Assembly: GCA_001899805.1 (NCBI GenBank)
Contig: MKWP01000007.1
Location: 62,001-126,000, forward strand
Direction: 5' to 3'
Length of the DNA stretch: 64,000 bases
DNA from: Lysobacterales bacterium 66-474
Lineage (GTDB): Bacteria > Pseudomonadota > Gammaproteobacteria > Xanthomonadales > Rhodanobacteraceae
This document shows, one piece after another, positions 37,083 to 46,700 of the stretch. Position 1 is the stretch's first letter; each line of letters starts with the position of its first letter. The translations under genes were made by a program, and so were the position numbers. The notes beneath the pieces were generated by a model. The model was not told where the DNA came from. It saw only the letters and a program-made list of their open reading frames with translations, and ran no database searches.

Positions 37083-39047
37083 TCACTTTTTCGCGGCAAT
37101 GATCTGCGACAGGTAATCCGGCGTGCCCTTGATCCGTTCCAGGTGCGGATACTGCAAGCCGCCGTGGTAGTCCACCGGCACGGTCGTGTAGTCGCCCTGG
37201 TACTTGATCAACAACTCGATCGGCTGCTTCGAATCCCTGGCCGCGGTGATCGCCTGTTTCAACACGCCGGCCTTGAACGCCTGCCCGTTCACGGCCACCA
37301 CCTCGCCACCGGAACCGATGCCTGCCTTGAACGCCGGGCCATTCCAACGCACGTCGTTGATGCCGCCGTCCTTCGTCAGCGTCAGGCCGATCGAATAGGT
37401 GAAGTTGAAGATGTGGCGCGGCGATTCGTCCTGGCTGTCGTACTGTTTCTCGTAAGGGCTTTCCTGGTCGGTGTAAACGAGCTTCCAGCCGGTCGCTTCC
37501 AGGCCCCTGGTGAACGGCGGTTCCAGTTCATCGACGTAGCGGTCGAGGAACGCCGCCCAGTCGTACTTCACCACGCCGTTCAGCGCGTTCACCACATCGT
37601 CGAAGGTGTAGGTTTTGGTGACGAAGCTGCCATTGTCGATGCCGAAGAAGGCCTTGGCGAAGGTATCGAGCGACTCCTTGTCATGGGTGAGCGCGCGGAT
37701 CTTCGCATCCACCGCCAGCCACATCATCTGGCCGCCGGAGTAGTACTCCTCGCTCATCTGCCAGCTGCGGTACGGCAGCGCCCCGCGCTCGGCGGCGGTC
37801 GGATCGTTGGTGGTGTCCTCCAGCGTGCGCCACTGGAAACCGGGACGGTTGCGGTCGTAGTTGGCCGCGACCATCGCCAGCGCGTCGCGGAATTGTTCCG
37901 GCGTCCACATGCCGGAACGCGCGGTCAGCACGAAGCCCCAGTACTGGGTCTGGCCTTCGTACACCCACAGCAGCGAATCACCCATCGGCACGTTGAAGTT
38001 GGGGGTCCACAAATCCGCGGGACGGCGGAACTTGCCGTTCCACGAGTGCGTGAATTCATGCGCCAGCAGGTCGCGGTTCGGCGCACCGTCATCCCAGTGG
38101 GTGAAATAGTCCGGCCCCATGCCGTTCTCGCTGGACTGGTGGTGTTCCAACCCGTTGCCGCTCAACTGGTCGGACAGCGAGAACAGGAAATCGTAGTGGT
38201 CGTAGTGGTGCGAGTCGAACAGCTTGTACGCCTGGGTGACGAGGTTGCGGTGCACCTGCACCTGCTGCGGCGTCATCACGAGATCCTTCGGTGCATCCGC
38301 GAACACATCGAGGTGCACCGGCACCTTGGCGCCCGGGTCGAGATCCACCCGCTTGAAATACTTGCCCGCGTAGATCGGCGAATCGACCAGCGTGTTGAAC
38401 GTGGTCGGCTTGAATGTGACGGTATCGCCCGATTGCGATGGCCCGCCCTGATCAACACGTTCGAGCGCGGTGCCGAACTGCCAGCCGGACGGGAACGTGA
38501 CGCTGGGCTCGACCCTGATCTGGCGCGAGTAGTGCCCGGCCGGATACAGCGACACCGTGTTCCATTCCAGCGACAACATCTTGTCGGTCATCTGGATGAA
38601 GGAGGACTTGCCGCGCCCCGACAGGAACTGGAAATCCACGGTGATTTCCGGCACACCCTGCGGCACGTCCACGCGGAACGCGTACACGTCGTACTTGTCG
38701 CGCTTCCACTTCAGCGGCTTGCCGCTGGCGGTGATCTTCAAACCCGCGAGCATGTCGATCGGGCCGTCGGGCGAGTGATCGCCCGGGATCCATTTCGGAT
38801 ACAGCAGCGTCAGTTCGCCCGCCTGCACCGGAATCGTTTCGTGCACCCGGAAGATGCCCTGGCGCGTGTCGCTGGCGTCGACGTGGATCCGGATGGTGCC
38901 CGGATACGGCGTGTCCTGCGCCGGCGGGATGTGCGCGTCGGCGGCATCGGCGAGGGCCGCGCCTGCGAAGGCAAGTCCAGCCACGGCAAGAACAAGCGGC
39001 GCGACAAAACGAACGGACAGCTGCGAACGACGACGCAGGAAGGGCAT
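37083..39047 (-). CDS. M61-family metallopeptidase, exported (paralogue 2)
   Basis: The 654-residue protein is about two thirds identical by eye to its downstream neighbour across the full length. The signal peptide runs MPFLRRRSQLSVRF, then a hydrophobic stretch ending GAALADA. The zinc site is HEFTH at 330-334, then VYEGQTQYW with the third ligand glutamate. The PDZ domain is present (GLTLTKDGGINDVRWNGPAF). GGAG lies upstream of ATG 39047. The two genes look like a tandem duplication separated by 171 bp containing a family C repeat, so they may be transcribed separately. Confidence 0.9.
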   Translation of the reverse strand: MPFLRRRSQLSVRFVAPLVLAVAGLAFAGAALADAADAHIPPAQDTPYPGTIRIHVDASDTRQGIFRVHETIPVQAGELTLLYPKWIPGDHSPDGPIDMLAGLKITASGKPLKWKRDKYDVYAFRVDVPQGVPEITVDFQFLSGRGKSSFIQMTDKMLSLEWNTVSLYPAGHYSRQIRVEPSVTFPSGWQFGTALERVDQGGPSQSGDTVTFKPTTFNTLVDSPIYAGKYFKRVDLDPGAKVPVHLDVFADAPKDLVMTPQQVQVHRNLVTQAYKLFDSHHYDHYDFLFSLSDQLSGNGLEHHQSSENGMGPDYFTHWDDGAPNRDLLAHEFTHSWNGKFRRPADLWTPNFNVPMGDSLLWVYEGQTQYWGFVLTARSGMWTPEQFRDALAMVAANYDRNRPGFQWRTLEDTTNDPTAAERGALPYRSWQMSEEYYSGGQMMWLAVDAKIRALTHDKESLDTFAKAFFGIDNGSFVTKTYTFDDVVNALNGVVKYDWAAFLDRYVDELEPPFTRGLEATGWKLVYTDQESPYEKQYDSQDESPRHIFNFTYSIGLTLTKDGGINDVRWNGPAFKAGIGSGGEVVAVNGQAFKAGVLKQAITAARDSKQPIELLIKYQGDYTTVPVDYHGGLQYPHLERIKGTPDYLSQIIAAKK

Positions 39048-39134
39048 GCGAGGGCTCCGCGAGGATGGCAACGTTCTCGAACGTAGCACCGCACGCATTG
39101 CCGCGCATAGGCCGGATGGCACGGTCGGTGCGGA

Positions 39135-39833
39135 TCAGCCCCTGCGAGCACCCTGCCCGAACAAAATCTTCTTTTCCTCGTCGCCCATCGGCTGGCCGGA
39201 TTCGGGATTCACTTGCGGTCCGCGTGCCATGGCGCGGATCGTGGCCGGGCGCGCGGCGATCGCGGCGTGCCAGCGCCGCACTTCGGCGAACGGTTGCAGA
39301 TCCAGCGGCGCCTTGTCGTACGGGTTGATCCATGGCCAGCAGGCCATGTCGGCAATGCTGTAATCGCCGGCAATGAACTCGCGGCCCGCGAGGCGGCGAT
39401 CCAGCACGTCGAGCAGGCGTTCCGATTCCTTCACGTAGCGCTCGATCGCGTAGGGGATTTTTTCCGGCGCGTACACGCTGAAATGCCCGTGTTGCCCGGT
39501 CATGGGACCCAGACCGCCCATCTGCCAGAACAGCCAGTTGTTCACCTCGACGCGCCCGCGCAGATCCTGCGGGATGAAGCGTCGGGTCTTGTCGGCGAGA
39601 TACAGCAGGATCGAACCGGACTCGAACACGCTGATGGCCTCGCCGCCATCGGCGGGATCGCGGTCGACGATCGCCGGCATCTTGCCGTTGGGCGAAATGG
39701 CGAGATAGTCCGGCTTGAACTGGTCGCCGCGGCCGATGTCGACCGGCTTGATGGTGTAGGGAAGTCCGGCTTCTTCCAGGAACAGGGTGATCTTGTGGCC
39801 GTTGGGCGTCGGCCAGTAATGCAGGTCAATCAT
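39135..39833 (-). CDS. Glutathione S-transferase (YfcG/Nu-class like)
   Basis: The 232-residue protein has the N-terminal thioredoxin-like domain MIDLHYWPTPNGHKITLFLEEAGL. TPNG replaces the usual catalytic Tyr, Ser or Cys region, as in YfcG-type disulfide reductases. Then come the cis-proline loop NGKMPAI and FESGSILLYLADK. The helical C-terminal domain contains FIAGDYSIADMACWPW. It probably acts as a cytoplasmic glutathione-dependent disulfide oxidoreductase. AAGAGGCG precedes ATG 39833. Confidence 0.9.
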   Translation of the reverse strand: MIDLHYWPTPNGHKITLFLEEAGLPYTIKPVDIGRGDQFKPDYLAISPNGKMPAIVDRDPADGGEAISVFESGSILLYLADKTRRFIPQDLRGRVEVNNWLFWQMGGLGPMTGQHGHFSVYAPEKIPYAIERYVKESERLLDVLDRRLAGREFIAGDYSIADMACWPWINPYDKAPLDLQPFAEVRRWHAAIAARPATIRAMARGPQVNPESGQPMGDEEKKILFGQGARRG

Positions 39834-39967
39834 TTTGCGCGCCTCTTGGAATGATGAACACGCGACGCTGCAATCGCGGCACAGCGCCGTACTCACTCCA
39901 AGTGGTGTTCCTTCATCGCCAACACAAGCACCGACCTGATTAGCGACGAACCTCAGCAAATTGCATT

Positions 39968-40183
39968 GTCATTCCGGAGCGGGCCGCAGAGACTGCCCCG
40001 GACTTGTTCCGGGGCCCGAATCCGACTGTGAAGGCAGGATGCCGGAGCGAACATCGGCGCAGCCGATGGCCCGCAGGACGCGTGCCAGGGATGGCACGAG
40101 TCAATCGGTTTGGAAGGTTGGCGCACGTAGAGACACCGATTCCGGGTTCTGCCCGCGACCAGCGCGGGCAGCCCCGGAATGAC
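39968..40183. repeat. Palindromic repeat family B (copy 2, long)
   Basis: Ends GTCATTCCGGAGC and GCCCCGGAATGAC are inverted around about 190 bp with inner palindromes such as CCCCGGACTTGTTCCGGGG and CTGCCCGCGACCAGCGCGGG. It takes up half of the 438-bp gap between the GST gene and the permease; no gene was seen in the rest. Confidence 0.8.
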
Positions 40184-40271
40184 AAGGTTTCGCTCGACAT
40201 GACGCGCCCAGTACAACTGAGGATCAGTGCCAATCGGGAGCGTCGATGGAACCGCGCCGCACCTGCAATGT

Positions 40272-41759
40272 TCAGTCGCGCCGCGCCAACAGGCTGTGGC
40301 GAATGCCGTAGGCGAAATACACGACAAGCCCGATCGCCATCCAGACGACGAAGCGCTCGATGGTGATCCGTGCCAACCCGCCGATCATGTGGAACTGGCC
40401 ATCGGTCAGCCACGGCCAGCCGATGATCAGGAACAGCGAGAACAGCATTCCGACCGGCGCCACCAGCCACAGCATGGGCGAGCGGAAGCTGCGTCGCACA
40501 TCCGGCCGGCGCACGCGCAGGATCAATACCGACAGGCAGATCACGATGAATGCGGACAACGTGCCGATGTTCACCAGTTCCGCGACTTCGCCGATCGGCA
40601 GGAAGCCCGCGACCAGCGCCGAAAAGATGCCGAGGATCGCGGTCGGCCGGTGCGGCGTGCCGTGGCGCGGATGCACGCGCGCGAACCAGCCGGGCAACAG
40701 CCCGTCGCGCGACAGCGCGAACCAGATGCGCGCCGCGCCCAGCATGAACGCGAACAGCACGCTGGTCAGCCCCGCCACCGCGGCGACGTTGATGATGCCG
40801 CGCACCCAGTCGAGGCCCAGCGCCTTGAATGCGGCGTCCACCGGCGCCGCCGAATTCAGTTGCGGGTACGGCACCATGCCGGTCAGCACCAGCGACACGG
40901 CGATGTACAACGTCATCGAAATCGCCAGCGACAACAGCACCGCGCGCGGCAGGTCACGCTGCGGATTCCTGGCTTCCTCGGCCGCGGTGGTGAGCGTGTC
41001 GTAACCGAAACAGGCGAAGAACACGATGCTGGACGCAGCCAACACCCCGGCCCAGCCGAAGCGGGAGACGCCATCCACTTCGATCGCCGCCGGCACGAAT
41101 GGGTGCCAGTTGGCGGGGTTCACGTAGAACGCGCCGACCACGATCACCAGCAACACGCCGATCACCTTGATCACCACGATCACGGTATTGACGCGCGCGC
41201 CCCACTCGGTCTTGATGATCAGCATCCACGCGATCACCAGCGAAATCGCCGCGGCAACCACGTCGAACACCTTGCCCGAATCCGGGTTGGCCGGATCGTA
41301 GGCGCCCTGCAGCCACACCGGAAGGTGCACGCCGAACAGCTGCAGCAACAAGGCTTGCACGTAACCCGACCAGCCGATTGCCACCACCGCGACGATCAAG
41401 GCGTACTCCAGGATCAGGTCCCAGCCGATCACCCACGCAAAGAATTCGCCCAGCACCGCGTAGCCGTAGGTGTAGGCGCTGCCGGTGACCGGGATCATCC
41501 CCGAGAACTCGGCATAGGCCAGCGCCGCGCAGGCACTGCCGATGCCGGCCACGATGAAGCTGACGATCACCGCGGGGCCGGCGTTCACCGCGGCCTGTTG
41601 CCCCGCGAGCACGAAGATGCCGACGCCGATGATCGCGCCGATGCCGATCGCGGTGAGCTGCCACACGCCGAGCACGCGGCGGAACTCGCCACGCGAACCG
41701 GCTTCGGCCTGCAACTGTTCGACCGTCTTGTGGCGCGTGAGTTGCTGGATCATGTTCAT
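40272..41759 (-). CDS. APC-family amino acid permease (cationic amino acid transporter type)
   Basis: The 495-residue inner-membrane protein has about twelve helices. LTAIGIGAIIGVGIFVLAGQ is the substrate-binding first helix of APC transporters, followed by GSAYTYGYAVLGEFFAWVIGWDLILEY and FFACFGYDTLTTAAEEARNPQRDLP. The CAT subfamily is suggested by the N-terminal RHKTVEQLQAEA and the overall order. It should exchange or import amino acids by proton coupling. Start 41759 or the second M at 41753; no strong ribosome site. Confidence 0.88.
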   Translation of the reverse strand: MNMIQQLTRHKTVEQLQAEAGSRGEFRRVLGVWQLTAIGIGAIIGVGIFVLAGQQAAVNAGPAVIVSFIVAGIGSACAALAYAEFSGMIPVTGSAYTYGYAVLGEFFAWVIGWDLILEYALIVAVVAIGWSGYVQALLLQLFGVHLPVWLQGAYDPANPDSGKVFDVVAAAISLVIAWMLIIKTEWGARVNTVIVVIKVIGVLLVIVVGAFYVNPANWHPFVPAAIEVDGVSRFGWAGVLAASSIVFFACFGYDTLTTAAEEARNPQRDLPRAVLLSLAISMTLYIAVSLVLTGMVPYPQLNSAAPVDAAFKALGLDWVRGIINVAAVAGLTSVLFAFMLGAARIWFALSRDGLLPGWFARVHPRHGTPHRPTAILGIFSALVAGFLPIGEVAELVNIGTLSAFIVICLSVLILRVRRPDVRRSFRSPMLWLVAPVGMLFSLFLIIGWPWLTDGQFHMIGGLARITIERFVVWMAIGLVVYFAYGIRHSLLARRD

Positions 41760-42013
41760 AGGATCAGGCTCATCGTGTTTGCCCCATGGCCCCGGAATCG
41801 GGCGAGCATAACCGCGCCGGCGATTCCACGGCTGTGCCGATCGTCCCGGTAGACCGGGCCTGTCCACGCCCCAGGTTGGAGCCGGCCACGGGCTGCGCGA
41901 CAATCGGCCTCGCCGGACGTGCGCTGGGCCATGCAGCCGTCGGCGACGAACGCCGGTATCTTCGTCACGCACGTCCTGCGCACCGCCACGCCACGCATTA
42001 CTCGCGATCGAGC

Positions 42014-43069
42014 ATGCCCCGCAAGAAAAAACCCAGCGGCAAACAAGGTCCCGCGCCCCGGCCGATCGAACAGCCGGAGTTGCCGCTGTTCGACGCGCGC
42101 GGCGTGGACGTGCAGGCACCGCCCACGCCCGACACCTCGCGCCCGGCCGACGCTTCGCCGCGTTCGACCCGCACCATCGAGTTCCTGCTGCGCGCGCTGC
42201 CGGCCGGATGGCGCGACAAGACGCGCGACTTGCTGGTGCTGGTGCGGATGGATCGCCCGATCGGCGCGCTGTTGTTGCTGTGGCCGACCTGGTGGGCGCT
42301 GTGGCTGGCGGCCGACGGTTTCCCGCCATGGAAATACCTGGTCGTGTTCACCGTGGGCGTGTTCGTGATGCGCGCGGCAGGCTGCGCGATGAACGATTTC
42401 GCCGACCGCAAGCTCGACCCGCAGGTTGCGCGCACGGCCGGACGTCCGCTCGCGGCGGGGCGCGTGAAGCCGCACGAAGCCGTGCTGACTTTCGTGGTGC
42501 TGGCGCTGATCGGGTTCGGACTGGTGCTCGCGTTCACCAACCGGTTGACGATCTACCTGTCGTTCGCCGGCGCCGCGCTGGCCGCACTGTATCCGTTCTC
42601 CAAGCGCTACACGCAACTTCCGCAAGTCGTACTGGGTGCCGCGTTCGGTTGGGGCATCCCGATGGCGTTCGCGGCGATCACCAACGGCCTGCCGCCAGTG
42701 TGCTGGCTGCTGTTCCTCGCCAACGTGCTGTTCTCGACGATCTACGACACCGAGTACGCGATGGTCGACCGCGACGACGATCTCCGCGCCGGCGCCAAGT
42801 CGACCGCGATCCTGTTCGGCGATGCCGACCTGCCGATCCTCGGGATATTGATGGCGACGATGCTGTTCACGCTGCTGCTGGTCGGGCAACGCGCGCAACT
42901 CGAATGGCCGTTCCTCGCCGGACTCGGCGTGGCGCTGCTGCTGTTCGCGTGGCAACTGTGGAACATGCGCTGGCGCCAGCGCGACGCCTGCTTCGCGGCG
43001 TTCCGCAACAACAACTGGGTGGGCGGGGTGATCTGGCTGGGAATGGTCATCGCGCTGGCGATGCGGTGA
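42014..43069 (+). CDS. ubiA: 4-Hydroxybenzoate polyprenyltransferase
   Basis: The membrane enzyme prenylates 4-hydroxybenzoate in ubiquinone synthesis. The first aspartate-rich motif is NDFADRKLD from 127, the second YDTEYAMVDRDDDLRAG, with about eight helices between and after. With ATG 42014 the product is 351 residues, some 50-60 longer than usual: residues 1-55 are a lysine-, proline-rich tail (MPRKKKPSGKQGPAPRP). GTG codons at residues 31 and 33 are possible later starts. It is divergent from the permease and stands close to a small exported protein. Confidence 0.92.
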   Translation: MPRKKKPSGKQGPAPRPIEQPELPLFDARGVDVQAPPTPDTSRPADASPRSTRTIEFLLRALPAGWRDKTRDLLVLVRMDRPIGALLLLWPTWWALWLAADGFPPWKYLVVFTVGVFVMRAAGCAMNDFADRKLDPQVARTAGRPLAAGRVKPHEAVLTFVVLALIGFGLVLAFTNRLTIYLSFAGAALAALYPFSKRYTQLPQVVLGAAFGWGIPMAFAAITNGLPPVCWLLFLANVLFSTIYDTEYAMVDRDDDLRAGAKSTAILFGDADLPILGILMATMLFTLLLVGQRAQLEWPFLAGLGVALLLFAWQLWNMRWRQRDACFAAFRNNNWVGGVIWLGMVIALAMR

Positions 43070-43122
43070 GACGCTGGATGCGGCCCGTGGGATGATGGCC
43101 GTTGCAACCGGGAGGGGACACC

Positions 43123-43497
43123 ATGAAGAAGCTGCTGATTGTGGTGGTCGGCGTGTGCGTGGTGTTCATCGCGTGGAAGACTTTCTCGACACTGCCCGCG
43201 CAGGGTTTCTGGCATGCCTCGCTGGAAGCGCCGGCGGGCAAGGTCGCGTTCGACTACCACATCCTGCCGATGCGCAGCGGCATGGACGCCTGGGTCAGCG
43301 TCAACGGCGCGCCGGAACGCGCGATGGACAAACTGGACATGCAACGTGAGCGCATCCGTTTCGATCTGCCGATCGACGGTGAGGTCTACCACCTCGACGG
43401 CACGGTGGCAAAACGCGCGATCGATGGGACCTGGTCACGCGATGACGGCGCTACGGGGAGCTGGCACGCGCGGCGCTACAGCGTCAAAAAGGGTTGA
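43123..43497 (+). CDS. Small exported or membrane-anchored hypothetical protein
   Basis: The 124-residue protein has an N-terminal hydrophobic segment (MKKLLIVVVGVCVVFIAWKTF) that may be a signal peptide or anchor. A small beta-rich domain (VAFDYHILPMRSGMDAWVSV, ERIRFDLPIDGEVYHLDGTVAKR) follows. No family was recognised. GGAGGGG lies before ATG 43123, an excellent ribosome site. It follows ubiA by 53 bp and may share its transcript. Confidence 0.75.
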   Translation: MKKLLIVVVGVCVVFIAWKTFSTLPAQGFWHASLEAPAGKVAFDYHILPMRSGMDAWVSVNGAPERAMDKLDMQRERIRFDLPIDGEVYHLDGTVAKRAIDGTWSRDDGATGSWHARRYSVKKG

Positions 43498-43522
43498 AAC
43501 ACACATCGTTGCACACGAACGC

Positions 43523-44242
43523 TCAGTTGCGAGCTGGCGCACGCGCCAGCGCCCAGACGTCCACGCGCGGGATGCCGGCACGTTTCAACACGCGCACGCA
43601 TTCGGCCAGGGTGGCGCCGGTGGTGAACACGTCGTCCAGCACCGAGACGTGTTCCGGAACCGCTCCGTCGAAATTCGCCGCGAACGCCCCGCGCACGTTG
43701 CGGCGGCGCTGGGTGGCCGTCAACTCGGTCTGCGCGTGGGTGGCGCGGGTGCGCCACAAGGCCTCGCGCAACAACGGAATGCCGAGCGCCTTCGCCAACG
43801 GTTTCGCCAATTCCAGCGCCTGGTTGTAACCGCGTCGGCGCAGGCGCGAACGATGCAGCGGCACCGGCACGATCGCCTGCGGCAAGTCGGCCGGCTTCAC
43901 CTCAGCAATCCACAACTGCGACAACGTGTGCCCCGCAGCGAGATCACCCCCGAACTTGAAGCGCGCTTCCAGTTGCGCCAGCGGCCATTCGTAGCGGAAC
44001 GGCACCCAGGCCGCAGCCCATGGCGGTTCACGCCCCAGACATCGTCCGCACCGCGGCGCCGGCGATTCCATTGGCAAGGCGCAGCGCGCGCAGCAGGTCA
44101 TGTTGCGCGGCATATCGGATGCACAGTCGGCGCAAAGACCCAGCGCGCCCTGCCCGCGCGCGCCGCACAGCAGGCAATGCGAAGGCAGCAGCGCATCGAA
44201 AACGCCGTCAACCAACTGCATTGAATTTTGGTTGACAGGCAT
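43523..44242 (-). CDS. comF: ComF-family phosphoribosyltransferase-like protein
   Basis: The 239-residue protein has an N-terminal zinc ribbon ([33 protein letters not shown]) and a C-terminal type I PRT fold with [18 protein letters not shown] as the PRPP loop. ComF helps natural transformation, bringing single-stranded DNA through the inner membrane. [22 protein letters not shown] is a family hallmark. It is divergent from bioB, the arrangement known in Xanthomonads. Start 44242 is assumed; M8 at 44221 is possible. Confidence 0.9.
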   Translation of the reverse strand: MPVNQNSMQLVDGVFDALLPSHCLLCGARGQGALGLCADCASDMPRNMTCCARCALPMESPAPRCGRCLGREPPWAAAWVPFRYEWPLAQLEARFKFGGDLAAGHTLSQLWIAEVKPADLPQAIVPVPLHRSRLRRRGYNQALELAKPLAKALGIPLLREALWRTRATHAQTELTATQRRRNVRGAFAANFDGAVPEHVSVLDDVFTTGATLAECVRVLKRAGIPRVDVWALARAPARN

Positions 44243-44294
44243 CTCCCCGCCCTTCGACACTTGCCGACCACTATATAGAGGCGGAGTCGCCGCG

Positions 44295-45335
44295 ATGGAC
44301 GGAATACACGTGGACATGCCGGTGCGCCACGACTGGGCATTGGACGAGATCGAAGCCCTGTTCGATCGTCCGTTCATGGACCTGCTGGCGCGTGCGCACG
44401 CGGTGCACGCGAGCAACCACGACCCGAACGCGGTGCAGGTTTCCACGCTGCTGTCGATCAAGACCGGCGGCTGTCCGGAAGACTGCGCGTACTGTCCGCA
44501 GGCGCAGCGCTACCACACCGGCGTCGAGGCGCAGAAATTGATGGGCGTCGACGACGTGCTGGAACGCGCACGTGCCGCCAAGGCGGCGGGTGCCACGCGC
44601 TTCTGCATGGGCGCGGCATGGCGCGGACCCAGGGATCGCGACATCCCGAAGGTCGCCGCGATGGTCCGCGAGGTGAAGGCGCTCGGCATGGAAACCTGCG
44701 CCACGCTGGGCCTGCTCGGCGAAGGCCACGCGCAACAACTCAAGGACGCCGGACTCGACTACTACAACCACAACCTCGACACCTCGCCCGACTACTACGG
44801 CGAGATCATCCACACCCGCGAGTTCGGGGATCGACTCGACACGCTGCGGGACATCCGCGCGGCGGGCCTGAAGACCTGTTGCGGCGGCATCGTCGGCATG
44901 GGCGAGACGCGTGCGCAGCGCGCGGGCCTGTTGCAGGCGCTGGCAAACCTGCCCGAACATCCGCAATCGGTGCCGATCAACCAGTTGGTGCGCGTGCCCG
45001 GCACCCCGCTGGAACACACGAAGGAGCTCGATCCGTTTGAATTCGTGCGCACCATCGCAGTGGCGCGGATCGTGATGCCGAAATCCATCGTACGTCTATC
45101 CGCCGGCCGCCAGCAGATGAGCGACGAGCTGCAGGCGCTGTGCTTCTTCGCCGGCGCCGGCTCGATCTTCATGGGCGAGAAGCTGCTGACCACCGGCAAC
45201 CCCGATGTCGAGCACGACCACGCGTTGTTCCGGCGGCTCGACTTGCATCCAATGCAAATCGAGGCAGACGCGCACGAGGCTGGCACCGTGCACGCAAACG
45301 TCCCGAAAACCGCCAATGCCGATGTCGACGCTTGA
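44295..45335 (+). CDS. bioB: Biotin synthase
   Basis: The 346-residue radical SAM enzyme inserts sulfur into dethiobiotin, the last biotin step. The SAM cluster cysteines are C60, C64 and C67 in [31 protein letters not shown] and [12 protein letters not shown] are BioB hallmarks, the last holding the arginine ligand of the auxiliary [2Fe-2S] cluster. GCGGAG precedes ATG 44295, and a TATATA sequence about 20 bp upstream may be its -10 box. First gene of a bio operon interrupted by a repeat before bioF. Confidence 0.96.
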   Translation: MDGIHVDMPVRHDWALDEIEALFDRPFMDLLARAHAVHASNHDPNAVQVSTLLSIKTGGCPEDCAYCPQAQRYHTGVEAQKLMGVDDVLERARAAKAAGATRFCMGAAWRGPRDRDIPKVAAMVREVKALGMETCATLGLLGEGHAQQLKDAGLDYYNHNLDTSPDYYGEIIHTREFGDRLDTLRDIRAAGLKTCCGGIVGMGETRAQRAGLLQALANLPEHPQSVPINQLVRVPGTPLEHTKELDPFEFVRTIAVARIVMPKSIVRLSAGRQQMSDELQALCFFAGAGSIFMGEKLLTTGNPDVEHDHALFRRLDLHPMQIEADAHEAGTVHANVPKTANADVDA

Positions 45336-45343
45336 TGCAATAT

Positions 45344-45486
45344 CCCTTCTCCGTCCGGAAGAAGGGGCGTGAAACGCCGCCCTTTCTTTTGCGCGCAGCG
45401 CCGGATGAGGGTTCGGGCACGCGCGCAATCGACCATGCCGCAAGCCCCGTACCCTCACCCCTGCCCCTCTCCCGAGGGGAGAGGGG
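45344..45486. repeat. Palindromic repeat family A (copy 9) between bioB and bioF
   Basis: Left hairpin CCCTTCTCC with GGAAGAAGGG, tail GCGCCGGATGAGGGTTCGG, right part ACCCTCACCCCTGCCC and CCCCTCTCCC with GGGGAGAGGGG. The last arm lies ten bases before the bioF ATG and is the only purine-rich ribosome site there. Confidence 0.85.
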
Positions 45487-45496
45487 TTCCAAGCTG

Positions 45497-46663
45497 ATGC
45501 GCCCGAATCTGCTGCAATCGCTGGCCGCACGCGTGGCCGAACGTGAACGTGCCGGCCTGATGCGGCGTGCACGGACCGTTGATGCCACGCGTGGCGTGCG
45601 CGTCACGATCGGCGGCCACGAACTGCTGAACTTCTGCAGCAACGATTACCTGGGGCTGGCGCAGGACGCGCGCATCGTCAAGGCGCTGCAGCACGCCGCG
45701 GATAAGTGCGGCGTCGGCAGCAGCGCGGCACACCTGGTGTGCGGCCACCGTCGCGAACACACCCGTCTCGAGGAAGCGCTGTGCGAATGGACCGGGCGCG
45801 ATGCCGCATTGTTGTTCTCGTCCGGCTGGCTGGCCAATCTCGGCGTGATGCAGGCGTTGCTGGATCGCGATGGCGCGTGCGTGCAGGACAAATGGAATCA
45901 CGCCAGCCTGCTGGATGCCGCGCAACTCGCTGGCGCCATGTTGAAGCGTTATCCGCACAACGATGTCGATGGCGCGGCGCGGCAACTGGAAGGCACCGAA
46001 GGAAAACCCGCCCTGCTCGCCACCGATGGCGTGTTCAGCATGGATGGCGACGTCGCGCCGTTGCGCGAACTCGCAAACGTGTGCAGGCGCGAAGGCGCCA
46101 CGCTGATGGTGGACGATGCACACGGTCTTGGTGTGCTGGGCACGCATGGCGCCGGCAGCATCAACGATGCAGGTTTGTCGGAAACCGATACGCCGGTATT
46201 GACGGCGACGCTGGGGAAGGCGTTGGGTTGCTCGGGCGCGTTCGTTGCCGGCAGCCACGCATTGATCGAAGGCCTCACCCAATTCGCGCGCACGTTCGTC
46301 TACACCACGGCCATGCCGCCCGCGCTGGCCGCGGCGGCGCACGAGGCGGTGCGTATCGCGCGCGCGGAAGACTGGCGGCGCGGGAAATTGCTCGCGCTGA
46401 TCACGCGCTTCCGCAACGGCGCCGCGCAACTCGGCCTCCCGCTTGCCGATTCGCGCACCGCGATCCAACCCATCGTGCTGGGTGGCGCGGGTCCTGCCGT
46501 CGCGGCATCGCGCACCCTTGAAGCCGAAGGCGTGCTCGTTACCGCGATCCGTCCGCCCACGGTGCCGCATGGCAAGGCGCGCCTGCGGGTGGCGCTTTCC
46601 GCCGCCCACGAAGAAGCGGACGTGGATCGCCTGCTGGACGCGCTGGCGCGCCTGCCACGCTGA
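45497..46663 (+). CDS. bioF: 8-Amino-7-oxononanoate synthase
   Basis: The 388-residue PLP enzyme condenses pimeloyl-ACP with alanine in biotin synthesis. The cofactor lysine is K241 in TATLGKALGCSGAF. DDAHGLGVLG (206-215) is the aspartate and histidine block, FCSNDYLGLA (47-56) the N-terminal substrate loop. The gene begins just after a family A repeat whose GAGGGG arm may serve as ribosome site. Downstream bioH follows by 37 bp. Confidence 0.95.
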   Translation: MRPNLLQSLAARVAERERAGLMRRARTVDATRGVRVTIGGHELLNFCSNDYLGLAQDARIVKALQHAADKCGVGSSAAHLVCGHRREHTRLEEALCEWTGRDAALLFSSGWLANLGVMQALLDRDGACVQDKWNHASLLDAAQLAGAMLKRYPHNDVDGAARQLEGTEGKPALLATDGVFSMDGDVAPLRELANVCRREGATLMVDDAHGLGVLGTHGAGSINDAGLSETDTPVLTATLGKALGCSGAFVAGSHALIEGLTQFARTFVYTTAMPPALAAAAHEAVRIARAEDWRRGKLLALITRFRNGAAQLGLPLADSRTAIQPIVLGGAGPAVAASRTLEAEGVLVTAIRPPTVPHGKARLRVALSAAHEEADVDRLLDALARLPR

Positions 46664-46700
46664 GCGGCAATTATCATCATCGGTTTCAAGATCGACCTTC

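Noticed and set aside
44232-44277. TTGACA and TATATA as a sigma-70 promoter for bioB
   Set aside because: The two hexamers are 34 bp apart, double the normal spacing, so they are not a pair; only the TATATA may be used.
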